From the NCBI RefSeq assembly GCF_018255755.1, contig NZ_CP073766.1:2852001-2916000 (forward strand): DNA of 64,000 nucleotides. Direction: 5' to 3'. A program made the position numbers and the translations under genes. Shown here in pieces: positions 20,101 to 26,458 of the stretch (the stretch's first letter is position 1; each line of letters starts with the position of its first letter). The notes beneath the pieces were generated by a model. The model was not told where the DNA came from, did not search any database, and saw nothing but the letters and a program-made list of their open reading frames with translations. Source of the DNA: Chitinophaga sp. HK235. GTDB lineage: Bacteria; Bacteroidota; Bacteroidia; Chitinophagales; Chitinophagaceae.

Positions 20101-23100
20101 GAAGAAATGTTTGTACTCGGTACCAGCGACGTCACATCGCTGGTAGACGGATGGCTTGCAGACATCTGGAAGTTTGTCAATGACCGCGCACAGGCACAGA
20201 CCAATGTAGCACCTCCTTCCGCTGCACACAACATCCTGTTGCCGATGAACACCAGCAAGCTGAATAAAGCAGAAACCTATCCGTTGCAACTCAGCTTTAC
20301 CATTGAACGCACCGGTGGTGTAGTGATGGGTGATCTCTCTACTACCGGTAATATCCGGCTGGTGAGCAGTGTGCTGTCACCGTTTGCAGGTAAAGCCGGT
20401 GACCTGGCTGCAGGCCTCGCTGAATTTGCAGCGAGCTTCGAAGCCGCCATGCAGCAGACGGGTGTATATCAACTCAAAGTGGCCGCAGGCACAGACCGGG
20501 AAGCCAGTCTCACCAACGCCGCTGGCAACCAGTTATGGGTAGTAAGGCTTGGCCTGAACAAGGATACCAGCATCTCCTACTCCATCAATCAAAAAACACC
20601 ACCGCTGCTCTTCGCACCTAAGCCGGTGTCTACACAGCTCCAGACCAGAAACGCGGTACCCATATGGGACTTCAACCCCGACAAGGGAATCAACTTCAAT
20701 GCTCCGCCAGACAGAACACTGGACTTTTCCGGCATTGATATGGACGTATGGACCCAGAGCGTTTTCGGAGACATAGATAACCTGCTGACATCGGAATATG
20801 TGGCAGCGATACAACTGGTAGATAATCAGCAACAGGGGACTTTCCTGCAGACCATGCTGGACAACAAATCAGCCCTCGCAAACCTGGTAAAATCATGGAT
20901 GACCTTTGTCTTTGAAGGGGAATCCGGCAGCCAGCTGGAGATACAGGAAGCATTCCGGCAACAGCTGCTGGTAAGGTTAAGTAATGCGTATACCGTAAAA
21001 GCCGGCGTTCAATATGCTGCTACGGTAGTAGCCGGTGACTTCCGCCTCTTCTTTGTAAACATCGATCCGAAAACAACCAATACCATCCTTGTACAATTTA
21101 CAAGCGACATCAGTAAAACGGTAGCGGAAGATATATCGAACTATCAACTGACTGGTGGCCTTAAGGTAGTAACAGCAACAGCAGATACGCAGAATGCACA
21201 GTTTGTGACTTTACAACTAAGCGCGCTGCCTGTGGCCGGCACTACGCAGTTATCGGTAAAATCCACTTACACCAGTGCAGGAGGAGCTGTCATTACCGGT
21301 CCGCTTACGATGACGGTAAGTGCCGGCGCCGCAGCCACACCTTCCCTGATGGGTAATGTGATACAGGTATTCCGGCTACTCGGTGCCGTTAAGAATGCGG
21401 AAGATCCGAAGAAGCTGCTGCTGTTCTTCTCTGAAGTACCGGATCCATCCTACGCCACCAACCCTGCCAAATATGTGGTAAGCGGAATAACCGTTAATTC
21501 CGCCATGGTAGATCCAGGCAATGCACAGATAGTAGTACTGCTCTTAGCTGCAGAGCCGATCGTTGGAGAAACAATGGTCAATGTGCTGACGCCCTACCTC
21601 GATACCAACGGCGATGAATTAATGCCTCGGAAAGATACTGTGGTAACCGCTGAGATTGATGTGAGCCATCGTACCGAAGGTATTAATATCACCTCCGCAA
21701 GGTTAAACCTCAAAAACAGTAATGCCGTTCCTTTACCATTCCTGGTTACAGCGCCACAGCTGATCCGTAATGATGCGGGAGCAGTAATATCCTACATCGA
21801 TCTGGATACGGTATTCTCCGGCAGTTCCATAGAGCACCAGATTGCTTATCTGCCGAACATTGCAGACTATCGCGCATCCAGCTGGCTCAACTTCATGGAT
21901 ATTCCAGCCAGTTTACAGGCTGACCTGGGCACTGCAAGAGTACCCATGATACTACGGGCCTTTCCTGTAGCGCCGGCAATGACTGACCAGACCGGGGACT
22001 ATCTGGTGAAAAACAATACAGACCTGAGTGATATTCTCTTCTGGAGTTATAATATTCACTATTCCCGTAACTTCCACTACCCTCAGGATGAAATATTCTT
22101 CACCGTTAGTTTTAATGTCATAGAAGATGAGCAGAGCCGACTCGCTGCCATGCAGGATGCCTTTGCGGAACTGGCGGAATTTATTACCGTTTACCCACAG
22201 ATAGCGGTTGTATTTTCTGATGTGCTGATGAAGATAGATGCCGCCACCACGGATGTCACTGCCTTCCAGCGTTCTGCTGTTGCACTGAAATCCTTTAATA
22301 CGATGACCGGCAGGATCATCCAGGCTGCTTCAGCCAACGGCCTGTCGATCTTTAATGCACAGGGTGTGCTGTATAATGCTACCGAAGTATACCAGTTCCG
22401 GTTACAGGAAGGTACCGGTACAGTTGGCACTTTCACGGATATACTGGTGATAACCATCACCGGCCTGCCGGCTTCTGGCATGGACAAACCCAAAGTGATG
22501 ATACCGGGCTTTAAAACCGAAGTATACCCCGGCGATCCATTACCAGATAGTATCAGCTATTATTTTGAAGCCAATGGAAAACCGCTGGATGCAGCCACTG
22601 GTCAAACGATCAGTGCCCGTACTGTACAGCTGCCTTTACTGAATCTGTTTGCCAAACAGAATATTCGCACGGTTGCTGAAATGAAACGCAACAACGAGCT
22701 GGTGCCAGGCCGCCCTACAGCTCCCGATTTCATTTACACCACCGGTGAAGTAGGCTTTACGGATATCTTTAATCCATTATTGGAATACAATCTTTCGGTA
22801 GACATTGCCACCGCTACCGGCAGCAAACAAAAAACTACCCTTAAAGGCCAGCTGCAATCCTTGTTTGATGTACTACTGAAAAACAACAAACAGGACCTTC
22901 TCAGCTTCCTGATGACCTGCAGCTATGCATATCAGCTGAACAGCGATATCAGCGAGCTGTCTGGTGTACAGCTGCCTGTAGTGATGCAGCCGTTGCAAAC
23001 CATCCGGGTAATACCGCAGGCCGGCAATGATACATTTAAATCACTTGACGCCATGATCGATAACTGGACCAATAGTATCAAGCTATGGGCACAGACACAT

Positions 23101-23250
23101 CAGCCCGATATCATCAACGGTGTACTGTTCTTTAAACTGTCTGTCTTCTCTAACCTGAATGAGGATGTTACAACAGTGCGGACATTGCCGTTGTTAAGGA
23201 TGGGAGGGCTGTTTCTATCGTTGAATGATGTCACTGACTGGCCCTCCTGA
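11176..23250 (+). CDS. Giant 4024-residue multidomain protein with LysM-like and Ig-like segments
   Basis: One uninterrupted frame of 12 kb encodes about 440 kDa without a signal peptide. Residues 1-430 look alpha/beta: ILITGSRNYGHQASCVNIV near 35 and a later PPFCEGQATAATVFNFG region near 375 vaguely recall a GT-B glycosyltransferase, but this is weak. Residues about 450-1580 are a long beta-rich, Gly/Asn/Thr-rich region with recurring segments such as IRIPGLNIDINLILTAGYNGG, possibly of the DUF6603 kind. LysM-like segments occur near 1900-1950 and 2000-2035 (TTQAGDTLQSIAAKFHLD), 2530-2565 (SSIAAFFGTTVDAIKAANP) and 2585-2630. Three Ig-like units of the SbsA/Big type occur near 2845-2935, 3295-3385 and 3410-3500. 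The C-terminal part is unassigned. LysM implies glycan binding; the whole may be a surface, secreted or injected factor. A strong terminator follows. Confidence 0.8.
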   Translation: MISEEIDNLSEASDNSNSEVFQLLLDDIQEFLNQQTEIRILITGSRNYGHQASCVNIVKRLVSISSNVLYSFCLYYRSQEEKRILISVLQLLMPQFTALDQPFKLLANNNTNNVQVIDIMTNVPQEIYFGLTGGFDEHERNDQLEAVRACRVEYFMQLQPYMWYTGDEEFIVVKTETAHQMDAYARQRGVFLHRSSYFCPIPITLSPFDIQVLTNSPYQEKLQIVQYLAGRIDTNALNLCSVYGIGTLGESAGPLYNMCASISYAQDAEDLEPNVKLPCVVLLFQEIELVQWTTCQRLVNQQWNLLAGTDKPSEPFKAFHRKYKINQRVLFLGGPDNILSLNIVQQQVNTLQNGQTLIIYFGKAPQVLFDYCYYKSTFPPFCEGQATAATVFNFGCPFFKYSKGQQDIRIDYPTLPLSRDDSSAGAESRRESSAALYCCPSQWRQEEGYGEDNDAPVEFFPVIEISSIIVAAFDEDDDPFFSALGEFFNDQENDKLLLGLDIVLRILGKRKVDFNTKLLRADDNSKLIELYAKLEGQTTVDLPTVLGPGFLTNWLVKAGNFGTVVVNSATSAINDDKTQVTLDGQTSSFTFPGLTANFIFTENKEQLALAFTLQFPGLNFSGAQWFQFPNNSTVSMTLDPTALLPAQGKLSTTLKAGITMTVSLTIPCNKGVWAMQTVFADDMPDLNDIFQFVGGINLRALLPAQLGAITAIKLNSLGFQYNYNTNTLEDISMAASTPDTATWKLVPGVELRKLSMNIGVANPGDLKKRKAIYGLGGIFGIGDGTVSVAARFPPVRITGQMAPNSKPIAIKTIIADYLGEDFATALPASIRDIAIIELVFGLDQAAGSYNFAMGVAANWTIPVAGVDIFTITQLSFSISAVSQLIDNDSTASAMALAVSNQKSTEITGTFGGAVTILPGTASEIALTVAAAYLGTGKGWTFTATQTAGQISLIELFTFYLPPAWKPDTSQFDIAINGLGITIATITNSWMFTGKTATPIRIPGLNIDINLILTAGYNGGPKPEEIGYFGALSAEVKWQNIALTVFYNFKPGYTSYGIRWGKLEGKIENKNGKQIATLSFTESTTIGSIVELMIGWATGSTFTLSSPWNILNAIPLNNLSLEYNFTDKQVGINVNIGPIEMGFARIEAIKVTYKSNQPNPEDNGVIVELTGSFRWQDDPKKPLGWDAARPETTPAPQGQGNKYLDLRLLAMGQHVTLPCFASAENVQMAIACMKQLPKPDNNNITIPPVTLDANSSWITGMDFGILRFGDDKKDNGAPPAKTGYLLTMQIIFNDPNLYALRIKLDGEAAKVFQGLDFQIMYKKVTDTIGLYKAEIALPDKMRFIRMGQFNITLPIFGIEYYTNGDFQVDLGFPWKADFSRSFSFQALIWTPIGIPIPVMGSVGIYFGKLSSATTNRVPKTDDGTFNPVLVFGFGIQFGLGYSFDAGILKAGFSLTLVAIVEGLLAKFNPYSLTAGGGTTDQLETSYYFKVTGTVGIIGKLFGTVDFAIIKAEVNVDIRILASFTFAPYEDILLNLSASVDISVSISINLGLFKIKISFSFSAKISQTVKVKGIGGTPPWRIASTNGTVLLANRRIRVRQARMLQSVVTLNWRNLTAATVPYKLTAYLGLGLTMAGDQATQVSQQLACYVAMLFIQSVPGPERETKVAAAAGDTSFETLAKMVFRWVVAAMQPAPVSPEQVDELLIHITDLQQVLAILNDPDTTAAFSNDDISYFLKSRFNMEISPATGDQETDATYFPLAPDMKLSLPAYGSGYPELSYTFEEYNKTSSDYRKFLRNYFDQLAVNARKESDRTALLALNDANSPSMGSFVFNDYFLMISRQIIQTAIDSLQEFKYLLKDTQSVQDIINTINRGAGLSGSESFTVEELFADNNTVVLNANKKIVISGATYLVQAKDTFNSIAGNSNFAGSFTGAALATLNQAIDNTLNPGVVISYPGKDPYVVLPSQSLNAVAAAMKISTADLISKGGVPGLADLPLPVATLLLPDFTYTTQAGDTLQSIAAKFHLDPVLLAAPAANSQIVALFDSSTTPALDIANLTRYKVGDLLQEIQDTRGLQQLSGMTSRYYMAGLRLPTSGITPEKKGMWVSGDQGSYQLPDFAGLYALTGQQFPIPGLNSTDAFDISMLKNGVDWISFTGTDPQKLTISIKPNSDEAKQITLVKNYAIANKLQTGMVFNGTEGMFNTKKATWSFTTEIVWSAASLFSMPYSIQPPGTPGMQLWMMPDPLMELPDPDTRKINPRIAMKIGEYNDALRGMVDTPLTAYGYASVVAFTVKQVPVNIAAPATQTTYEVMGADGNSANILERIVSGVGNNNQKIHSLILAYSADPNSTTANGIQTDNAAAITMGLAQVNLSTDTRPDTTLLTRKLSLGPSDNMTLLNDKTGFIRLLWEASITRAGGFYLYYYNSDNNSGLPDRIFNDKGEAALSLIVLYEKEADTNTQNTVTNYMNAVVTTQSIDPNRAVLYAEANPVANLSIAADKVQTLALLSQAYYANAATLAKDNDRLLLRQIIRILVTAGTYEVGPDAPGGGLSSIAAFFGTTVDAIKAANPAQQNWPDPLPMYTAIYLPAITVSVNINMTLADIVHKYGVNLTSLANSNSDVAGLFADNQQIKINSGPFITSSTVPQGVISWQSVRPKPADIPDNLNAPDYGRIFLLNMFSLLSYQVYANVYFEESKLGLPANPATPQDEQQTLSKVRTPRLLAEGEDWLFNVQVPYSQFTKKAMANLAAGLPDASQSPYKGLGNLLQIDFAWQDLYGNRLITELSNPAAGAATPLNRPPVITGYNDALLALTQWPSVSSVYNVQKVPNTSQPAILLALTFDASVYQGMISASAISSTVIKAVFTQPLDKVSAETKDRYQLDHGITVVSAVLDTDQVTVTLTVSNIPEKTPVQLSINNITDQSGQLTFQGTATFFHPSDAGASTSSIRDKAAGDLQTYTQLWYQLTDPAGIRYRVITSMTEEMFVLGTSDVTSLVDGWLADIWKFVNDRAQAQTNVAPPSAAHNILLPMNTSKLNKAETYPLQLSFTIERTGGVVMGDLSTTGNIRLVSSVLSPFAGKAGDLAAGLAEFAASFEAAMQQTGVYQLKVAAGTDREASLTNAAGNQLWVVRLGLNKDTSISYSINQKTPPLLFAPKPVSTQLQTRNAVPIWDFNPDKGINFNAPPDRTLDFSGIDMDVWTQSVFGDIDNLLTSEYVAAIQLVDNQQQGTFLQTMLDNKSALANLVKSWMTFVFEGESGSQLEIQEAFRQQLLVRLSNAYTVKAGVQYAATVVAGDFRLFFVNIDPKTTNTILVQFTSDISKTVAEDISNYQLTGGLKVVTATADTQNAQFVTLQLSALPVAGTTQLSVKSTYTSAGGAVITGPLTMTVSAGAAATPSLMGNVIQVFRLLGAVKNAEDPKKLLLFFSEVPDPSYATNPAKYVVSGITVNSAMVDPGNAQIVVLLLAAEPIVGETMVNVLTPYLDTNGDELMPRKDTVVTAEIDVSHRTEGINITSARLNLKNSNAVPLPFLVTAPQLIRNDAGAVISYIDLDTVFSGSSIEHQIAYLPNIADYRASSWLNFMDIPASLQADLGTARVPMILRAFPVAPAMTDQTGDYLVKNNTDLSDILFWSYNIHYSRNFHYPQDEIFFTVSFNVIEDEQSRLAAMQDAFAELAEFITVYPQIAVVFSDVLMKIDAATTDVTAFQRSAVALKSFNTMTGRIIQAASANGLSIFNAQGVLYNATEVYQFRLQEGTGTVGTFTDILVITITGLPASGMDKPKVMIPGFKTEVYPGDPLPDSISYYFEANGKPLDAATGQTISARTVQLPLLNLFAKQNIRTVAEMKRNNELVPGRPTAPDFIYTTGEVGFTDIFNPLLEYNLSVDIATATGSKQKTTLKGQLQSLFDVLLKNNKQDLLSFLMTCSYAYQLNSDISELSGVQLPVVMQPLQTIRVIPQAGNDTFKSLDAMIDNWTNSIKLWAQTHQPDIINGVLFFKLSVFSNLNEDVTTVRTLPLLRMGGLFLSLNDVTDWPS

Positions 23251-23262
23251 GTTGGTAACGGG

Positions 23263-23314
23263 CATTCCTTCATCAAAATGAAAAACAATGATTTTTTATT
23301 TTGATGAAGGAATG
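23263..23314. terminator. Bidirectional terminator between convergent genes
   Basis: CATTCCTTCATCAAAAT pairs perfectly over 17 bp with ATTTTGATGAAGGAATG across an AT-rich loop. It separates the giant gene (+) from the SDR gene (-), whose stop lies 11 bases further. Confidence 0.85.
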
Positions 23315-23324
23315 GGGTCATGTT

Positions 23325-24047
23325 TTACCATGGGCTTTCTTCTCCACTTCTATCGTTACTGAAATACTTGCCTGTGGGGCCATCTGCCTCCAGCGTGGCA
23401 AACCGCACCAATAATGCAGCAGCGCCTTCCACAGAGCCGGTACCGGAATGGTTATTGAAATCGGTGGCCGTATATCCGGGGTCCACCGCATTCACTTTGA
23501 ATGCAGTATCCCGCAGTTCGTAGGACAGCGCCAGCGTATAAGCGTTGAGGGCCGTTTTGGAAGGTCCATATGCAGCTGATTTTATAGGATAGTACACCCA
23601 TGCCGGATCGCTGTGCAAGGTCAGCGAAGCAAGACCGGACGTAACATTTACAATTCTTGGCTGTTCAGCTGCTTTCAACAGGTCCAGAAACGTCTGCGTT
23701 ACATTGATGACACCAAAAAAATTCGTTTCAAATACTTCACGAATGGCAGCCTGGGGCGCTGCAGAAGGAGTTTGCGGTAATTGGCCGAGGATGCCTGCAT
23801 TGTTAATCAGCACATCCAGTTGCGAAGTAGTACGGCCGATCTCTTCCCTTGCTTCGATAATGGAATCTATATTGGTTACATCCAGCGGAATCACTGCTGT
23901 ATTGGTATTACCCAGCAGCGCGGCTGCTTCCGCTCCTTTTGCGGCATCGCGGCAACCGATATATACGAAATAACCTGCGTTCAGTAGTTGTCTGGCTGTT
24001 TCCAAGCCTATGCCTTTGTTGGCCCCTGTAATCAATGCTTTTTTCAT
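23325..24047 (-). CDS. SDR-family oxidoreductase
   Basis: Short-chain dehydrogenase of 240 residues. It shows the dinucleotide motif TGANKGIG at residues 7-14, NNAG near 86, a catalytic Ser in NVTSGLAS (about 135) and Tyr-Lys in AYGPSKTA (about 159-163). The ending lacks the usual GG-type tail and instead finishes with ATLEADGPTGKYFSND, as in carbonyl-reductase-like SDRs that act as monomers. The AraC regulator starts upstream on the same strand with a 74-base gap, so it probably controls or shares a transcript with this gene. The substrate is unknown. Confidence 0.9.
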   Translation of the reverse strand: MKKALITGANKGIGLETARQLLNAGYFVYIGCRDAAKGAEAAALLGNTNTAVIPLDVTNIDSIIEAREEIGRTTSQLDVLINNAGILGQLPQTPSAAPQAAIREVFETNFFGVINVTQTFLDLLKAAEQPRIVNVTSGLASLTLHSDPAWVYYPIKSAAYGPSKTALNAYTLALSYELRDTAFKVNAVDPGYTATDFNNHSGTGSVEGAAALLVRFATLEADGPTGKYFSNDRSGEESPW

Positions 24048-24121
24048 CGTATCCGTATGATTTAATGTTGTAGCACAAAATTAACTGTGGGCTGCCATTT
24101 GAAACTGCACACATTACGGGA

Positions 24122-25012
24122 TCAATGGTACATTTTCCGGGTGGCGGTACGGAAGGCAAGCGGGGTCTCGTTGCAACCGCGTTTAAAGAAACGGTTAAAA
24201 TAGGAGGCATCTTCAAAACCCAATGTATAGGCGATCTCTTTAATAGAGTGATCGGTATGAAAAAGCAGCCGTCTGGCTTCCAGCAACAAACGCGTATGAA
24301 TATGTGCTATCGCAGGTTTACCGCTCTGCTGGCGTATCACATCGCCCAGGTGACCAGCTGTAATGTTCAACTGCTCTGCATAGGCCGCCACTTCATGGTG
24401 TATGGCATGGTTGGTCTCTATCAGACCGAGGAATTTCTTCAGCAGCACACGGTCTGGTTTATTTTCTTCTGCGGTAAATTTTTCGGTATATAACCTGCTG
24501 AGATAAATCAGCAATACATGCAGGTATGCCTGCAACATACTGTTATGCCAGTCTGGCCGCTGCTCATACTCTGAAGCCATCATCAGCATCGTATCCCGGA
24601 GATAGGCCACCTCTGCTGCCTGCAGCAGCATCTCATGTCCATTGCAAGGATTTTGCAGGATGGGCAGCGTTCTTATGGGCTGATACGCGGTGGCGGCAAG
24701 AAAAGCATCCGTAAAACAAAGTACGATTCCACGCATGGGTTCCGCATGTTCTTTTACATGCACCTGCTGTGGGGCCGTAAAATAAAAAGTATCAGGCTTC
24801 AGTGTATAAGGTTGCATATCCACCCAGTGCTTGCTGCTACCCTGTTCCACCAACACCAGCATATAAAAGTCTTTCCGGTGTGGCGCCAGAAAAAAAGATG
24901 GATGCTCCCTGGATTTCCCATCAACGATACGAATATCAAAAAGGTTATCCTTGCCACCCGATTGCTCCAGCGAATATTTTGGAATAACGGAAGATGAGAA
25001 TGATGTATGCAT
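24122..25012 (-). CDS. AraC-family transcriptional regulator
   Basis: A regulator of 296 residues. The N-terminal 150 residues form a cupin-like sensing domain (PHRKDFYMLVLVEQGSSKHWVD near 43). The C-terminal 100 residues are the double helix-turn-helix of the AraC/XylS family, with LNITAGHLGDVIRQQSGK as first HTH and SIKEIAYTLGFEDASYFNRF as second, ending in TPLAFR. It lies directly upstream of the SDR gene on the same strand and is its most likely target. A second AraC regulator of similar build is at 61810. Confidence 0.92.
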   Translation of the reverse strand: MHTSFSSSVIPKYSLEQSGGKDNLFDIRIVDGKSREHPSFFLAPHRKDFYMLVLVEQGSSKHWVDMQPYTLKPDTFYFTAPQQVHVKEHAEPMRGIVLCFTDAFLAATAYQPIRTLPILQNPCNGHEMLLQAAEVAYLRDTMLMMASEYEQRPDWHNSMLQAYLHVLLIYLSRLYTEKFTAEENKPDRVLLKKFLGLIETNHAIHHEVAAYAEQLNITAGHLGDVIRQQSGKPAIAHIHTRLLLEARRLLFHTDHSIKEIAYTLGFEDASYFNRFFKRGCNETPLAFRTATRKMYH

Positions 25013-25108
25013 ATCACAAATGTAACAATTGTTTCATATTACAGTAAATAAGAGAAATGCATGACCCTATCTTCCTGTGATGGCTTTGTCCGGCGATAAA
25101 TATCACGT

Positions 25109-25148
25109 ACAACAGCAGTGTCCCCGATTCCGGAGACACTGCTGTTGT
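25109..25148. terminator. Terminator hairpin, probably for the transglutaminase-like gene
   Basis: ACAACAGCAGTGTC pairs with GACACTGCTGTTGT over 14 bp across a 12-base loop. It lies 14 bases after the 3' end of the minus-strand gene at 25162. Confidence 0.75.
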
Positions 25149-25161
25149 AAAACAATTTATG

Positions 25162-26280
25162 TTATGGTTTGGTCCAGAAGAGATCCGGATTGTTGGTCAC
25201 ATGGGTAATATAGGAAACCTTCTTGGGGCTTTCTAATGTCTGGTTCTGCTGATTAAGGGCATCAAGCGGTACCAGCTGTATATAGTTGAGTTGTTTGCCG
25301 GCAACAGGTGTTTCTGTATCGTACATACTGGCCACAGGACACTCCAGGCGATAGAGGTTTTTAGCCATATAGTTATCCAGATACATTTCTTTGGTTTGTG
25401 AATTTTTCTTGTTCCAGTTGGCATCAGGATTGAGGATCAGTGTCTGACCATTGATCAGCCGTTCCCGTACTTCTTTGAGTCCCAGCAGTTCTCCTTTTTC
25501 ATTCATAACATAGGCACCAAAAGTAGGGTCCATCCAGACCCATCTTTTCAGCTCATCTGAGTAGACCATGTTGATAACATGACAGTCATCAAACTTCAGC
25601 TCTTTGGGCATACAGGTTACAAAGCGAGACTTGAAACCCATCGCCAGGTAACATTCATTCAATACGGTAGCCATCATGCGGCAGTTGAAAGGCCTACCTT
25701 CTTTCTGGCAGATGCGGATAATATCGATAGCATTCCTTAAGGTGGGGTTATTACTGTTGCCATCATGCCGGATGATATTATGTACCCATTGCATCAGGTT
25801 GATCATTTTGGAGGCATCGTTGCCGGTGCCGGCAATGGAATCCAGTTTAAGATCGTGCCGGATACGCTTTAAGGCAGTATCGTTAGCTGGCTGATAGGTA
25901 AAGGCAGGCTGTTCTCTTTTGTCGTTATAGTTGTATTGTTTGGCCTTCTTTAATATCTCCAGCCGGGATGGCTCATACCGGACTCTCGTCAGGGCGGAGT
26001 CTTTGCCATTCAGCAGGATATAGAAGTCCTGGGGATGCTCTGGTTTTACGGTGATTGAAATGGAATCCACATCCGTGTAAAAGGTCACTTTCTTTGCAGA
26101 TGTAGGATAGATGTCGGGTTTGGTTTCTGGCTCAATGGTCCAGGCATTCTTTCTAAAGTTGGGCCCATCCTTTATGCTGACTGTTTTTGAAGTAGCCCGG
26201 ATAACGGGTAATTTCTGTTGGGCGAATACAGTACAGACAGGTAAAATTCCCAAAAAGACGAGTACAGTTGATAACTTCAT
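25162..26280 (-). CDS. Exported transglutaminase-like (cysteine protease fold) protein
   Basis: A protein of 372 residues with a Sec signal peptide (VLVFLGILPVCTVFAQQ; cleavage about residue 20). Residues about 180-275 show the transglutaminase-superfamily core: a Cys in RPFNCRMMATVLNECYLAMG, then the His in DDCHVINMVYSD and the Asp in WVWMDPTFGAYV. This catalytic triad usually makes a peptidase or amidase rather than a true cross-linker in bacteria. The N-terminal 120 residues look like a beta domain. It is a single gene divergent from the AsmA-like gene at 26459, with a terminator behind it. Periplasmic location is expected. Confidence 0.85.
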   Translation of the reverse strand: MKLSTVLVFLGILPVCTVFAQQKLPVIRATSKTVSIKDGPNFRKNAWTIEPETKPDIYPTSAKKVTFYTDVDSISITVKPEHPQDFYILLNGKDSALTRVRYEPSRLEILKKAKQYNYNDKREQPAFTYQPANDTALKRIRHDLKLDSIAGTGNDASKMINLMQWVHNIIRHDGNSNNPTLRNAIDIIRICQKEGRPFNCRMMATVLNECYLAMGFKSRFVTCMPKELKFDDCHVINMVYSDELKRWVWMDPTFGAYVMNEKGELLGLKEVRERLINGQTLILNPDANWNKKNSQTKEMYLDNYMAKNLYRLECPVASMYDTETPVAGKQLNYIQLVPLDALNQQNQTLESPKKVSYITHVTNNPDLFWTKP

Positions 26281-26458
26281 GGCATATCGATTTTAACGCG
26301 GACAATACATTATTTGATAAAGACGATTGAGGTTGATAAAGGTTGCAACAAATTTCTATTTATTTTCAAATAAAACATATTATAAAAATAAACATATCAA
26401 ACAATCAGTAACTATCTGGTGTAAAAGGTAAGAAACAACATGTAATGTTGGCAGGCTG

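Noticed and set aside
6158..23250. Cassette as a contractile injection system or Tc toxin complex
   Set aside because: No sheath, tube, baseplate, AAA ATPase, TcB/TcC Rhs-type or TcA-like sequence is present in the window.
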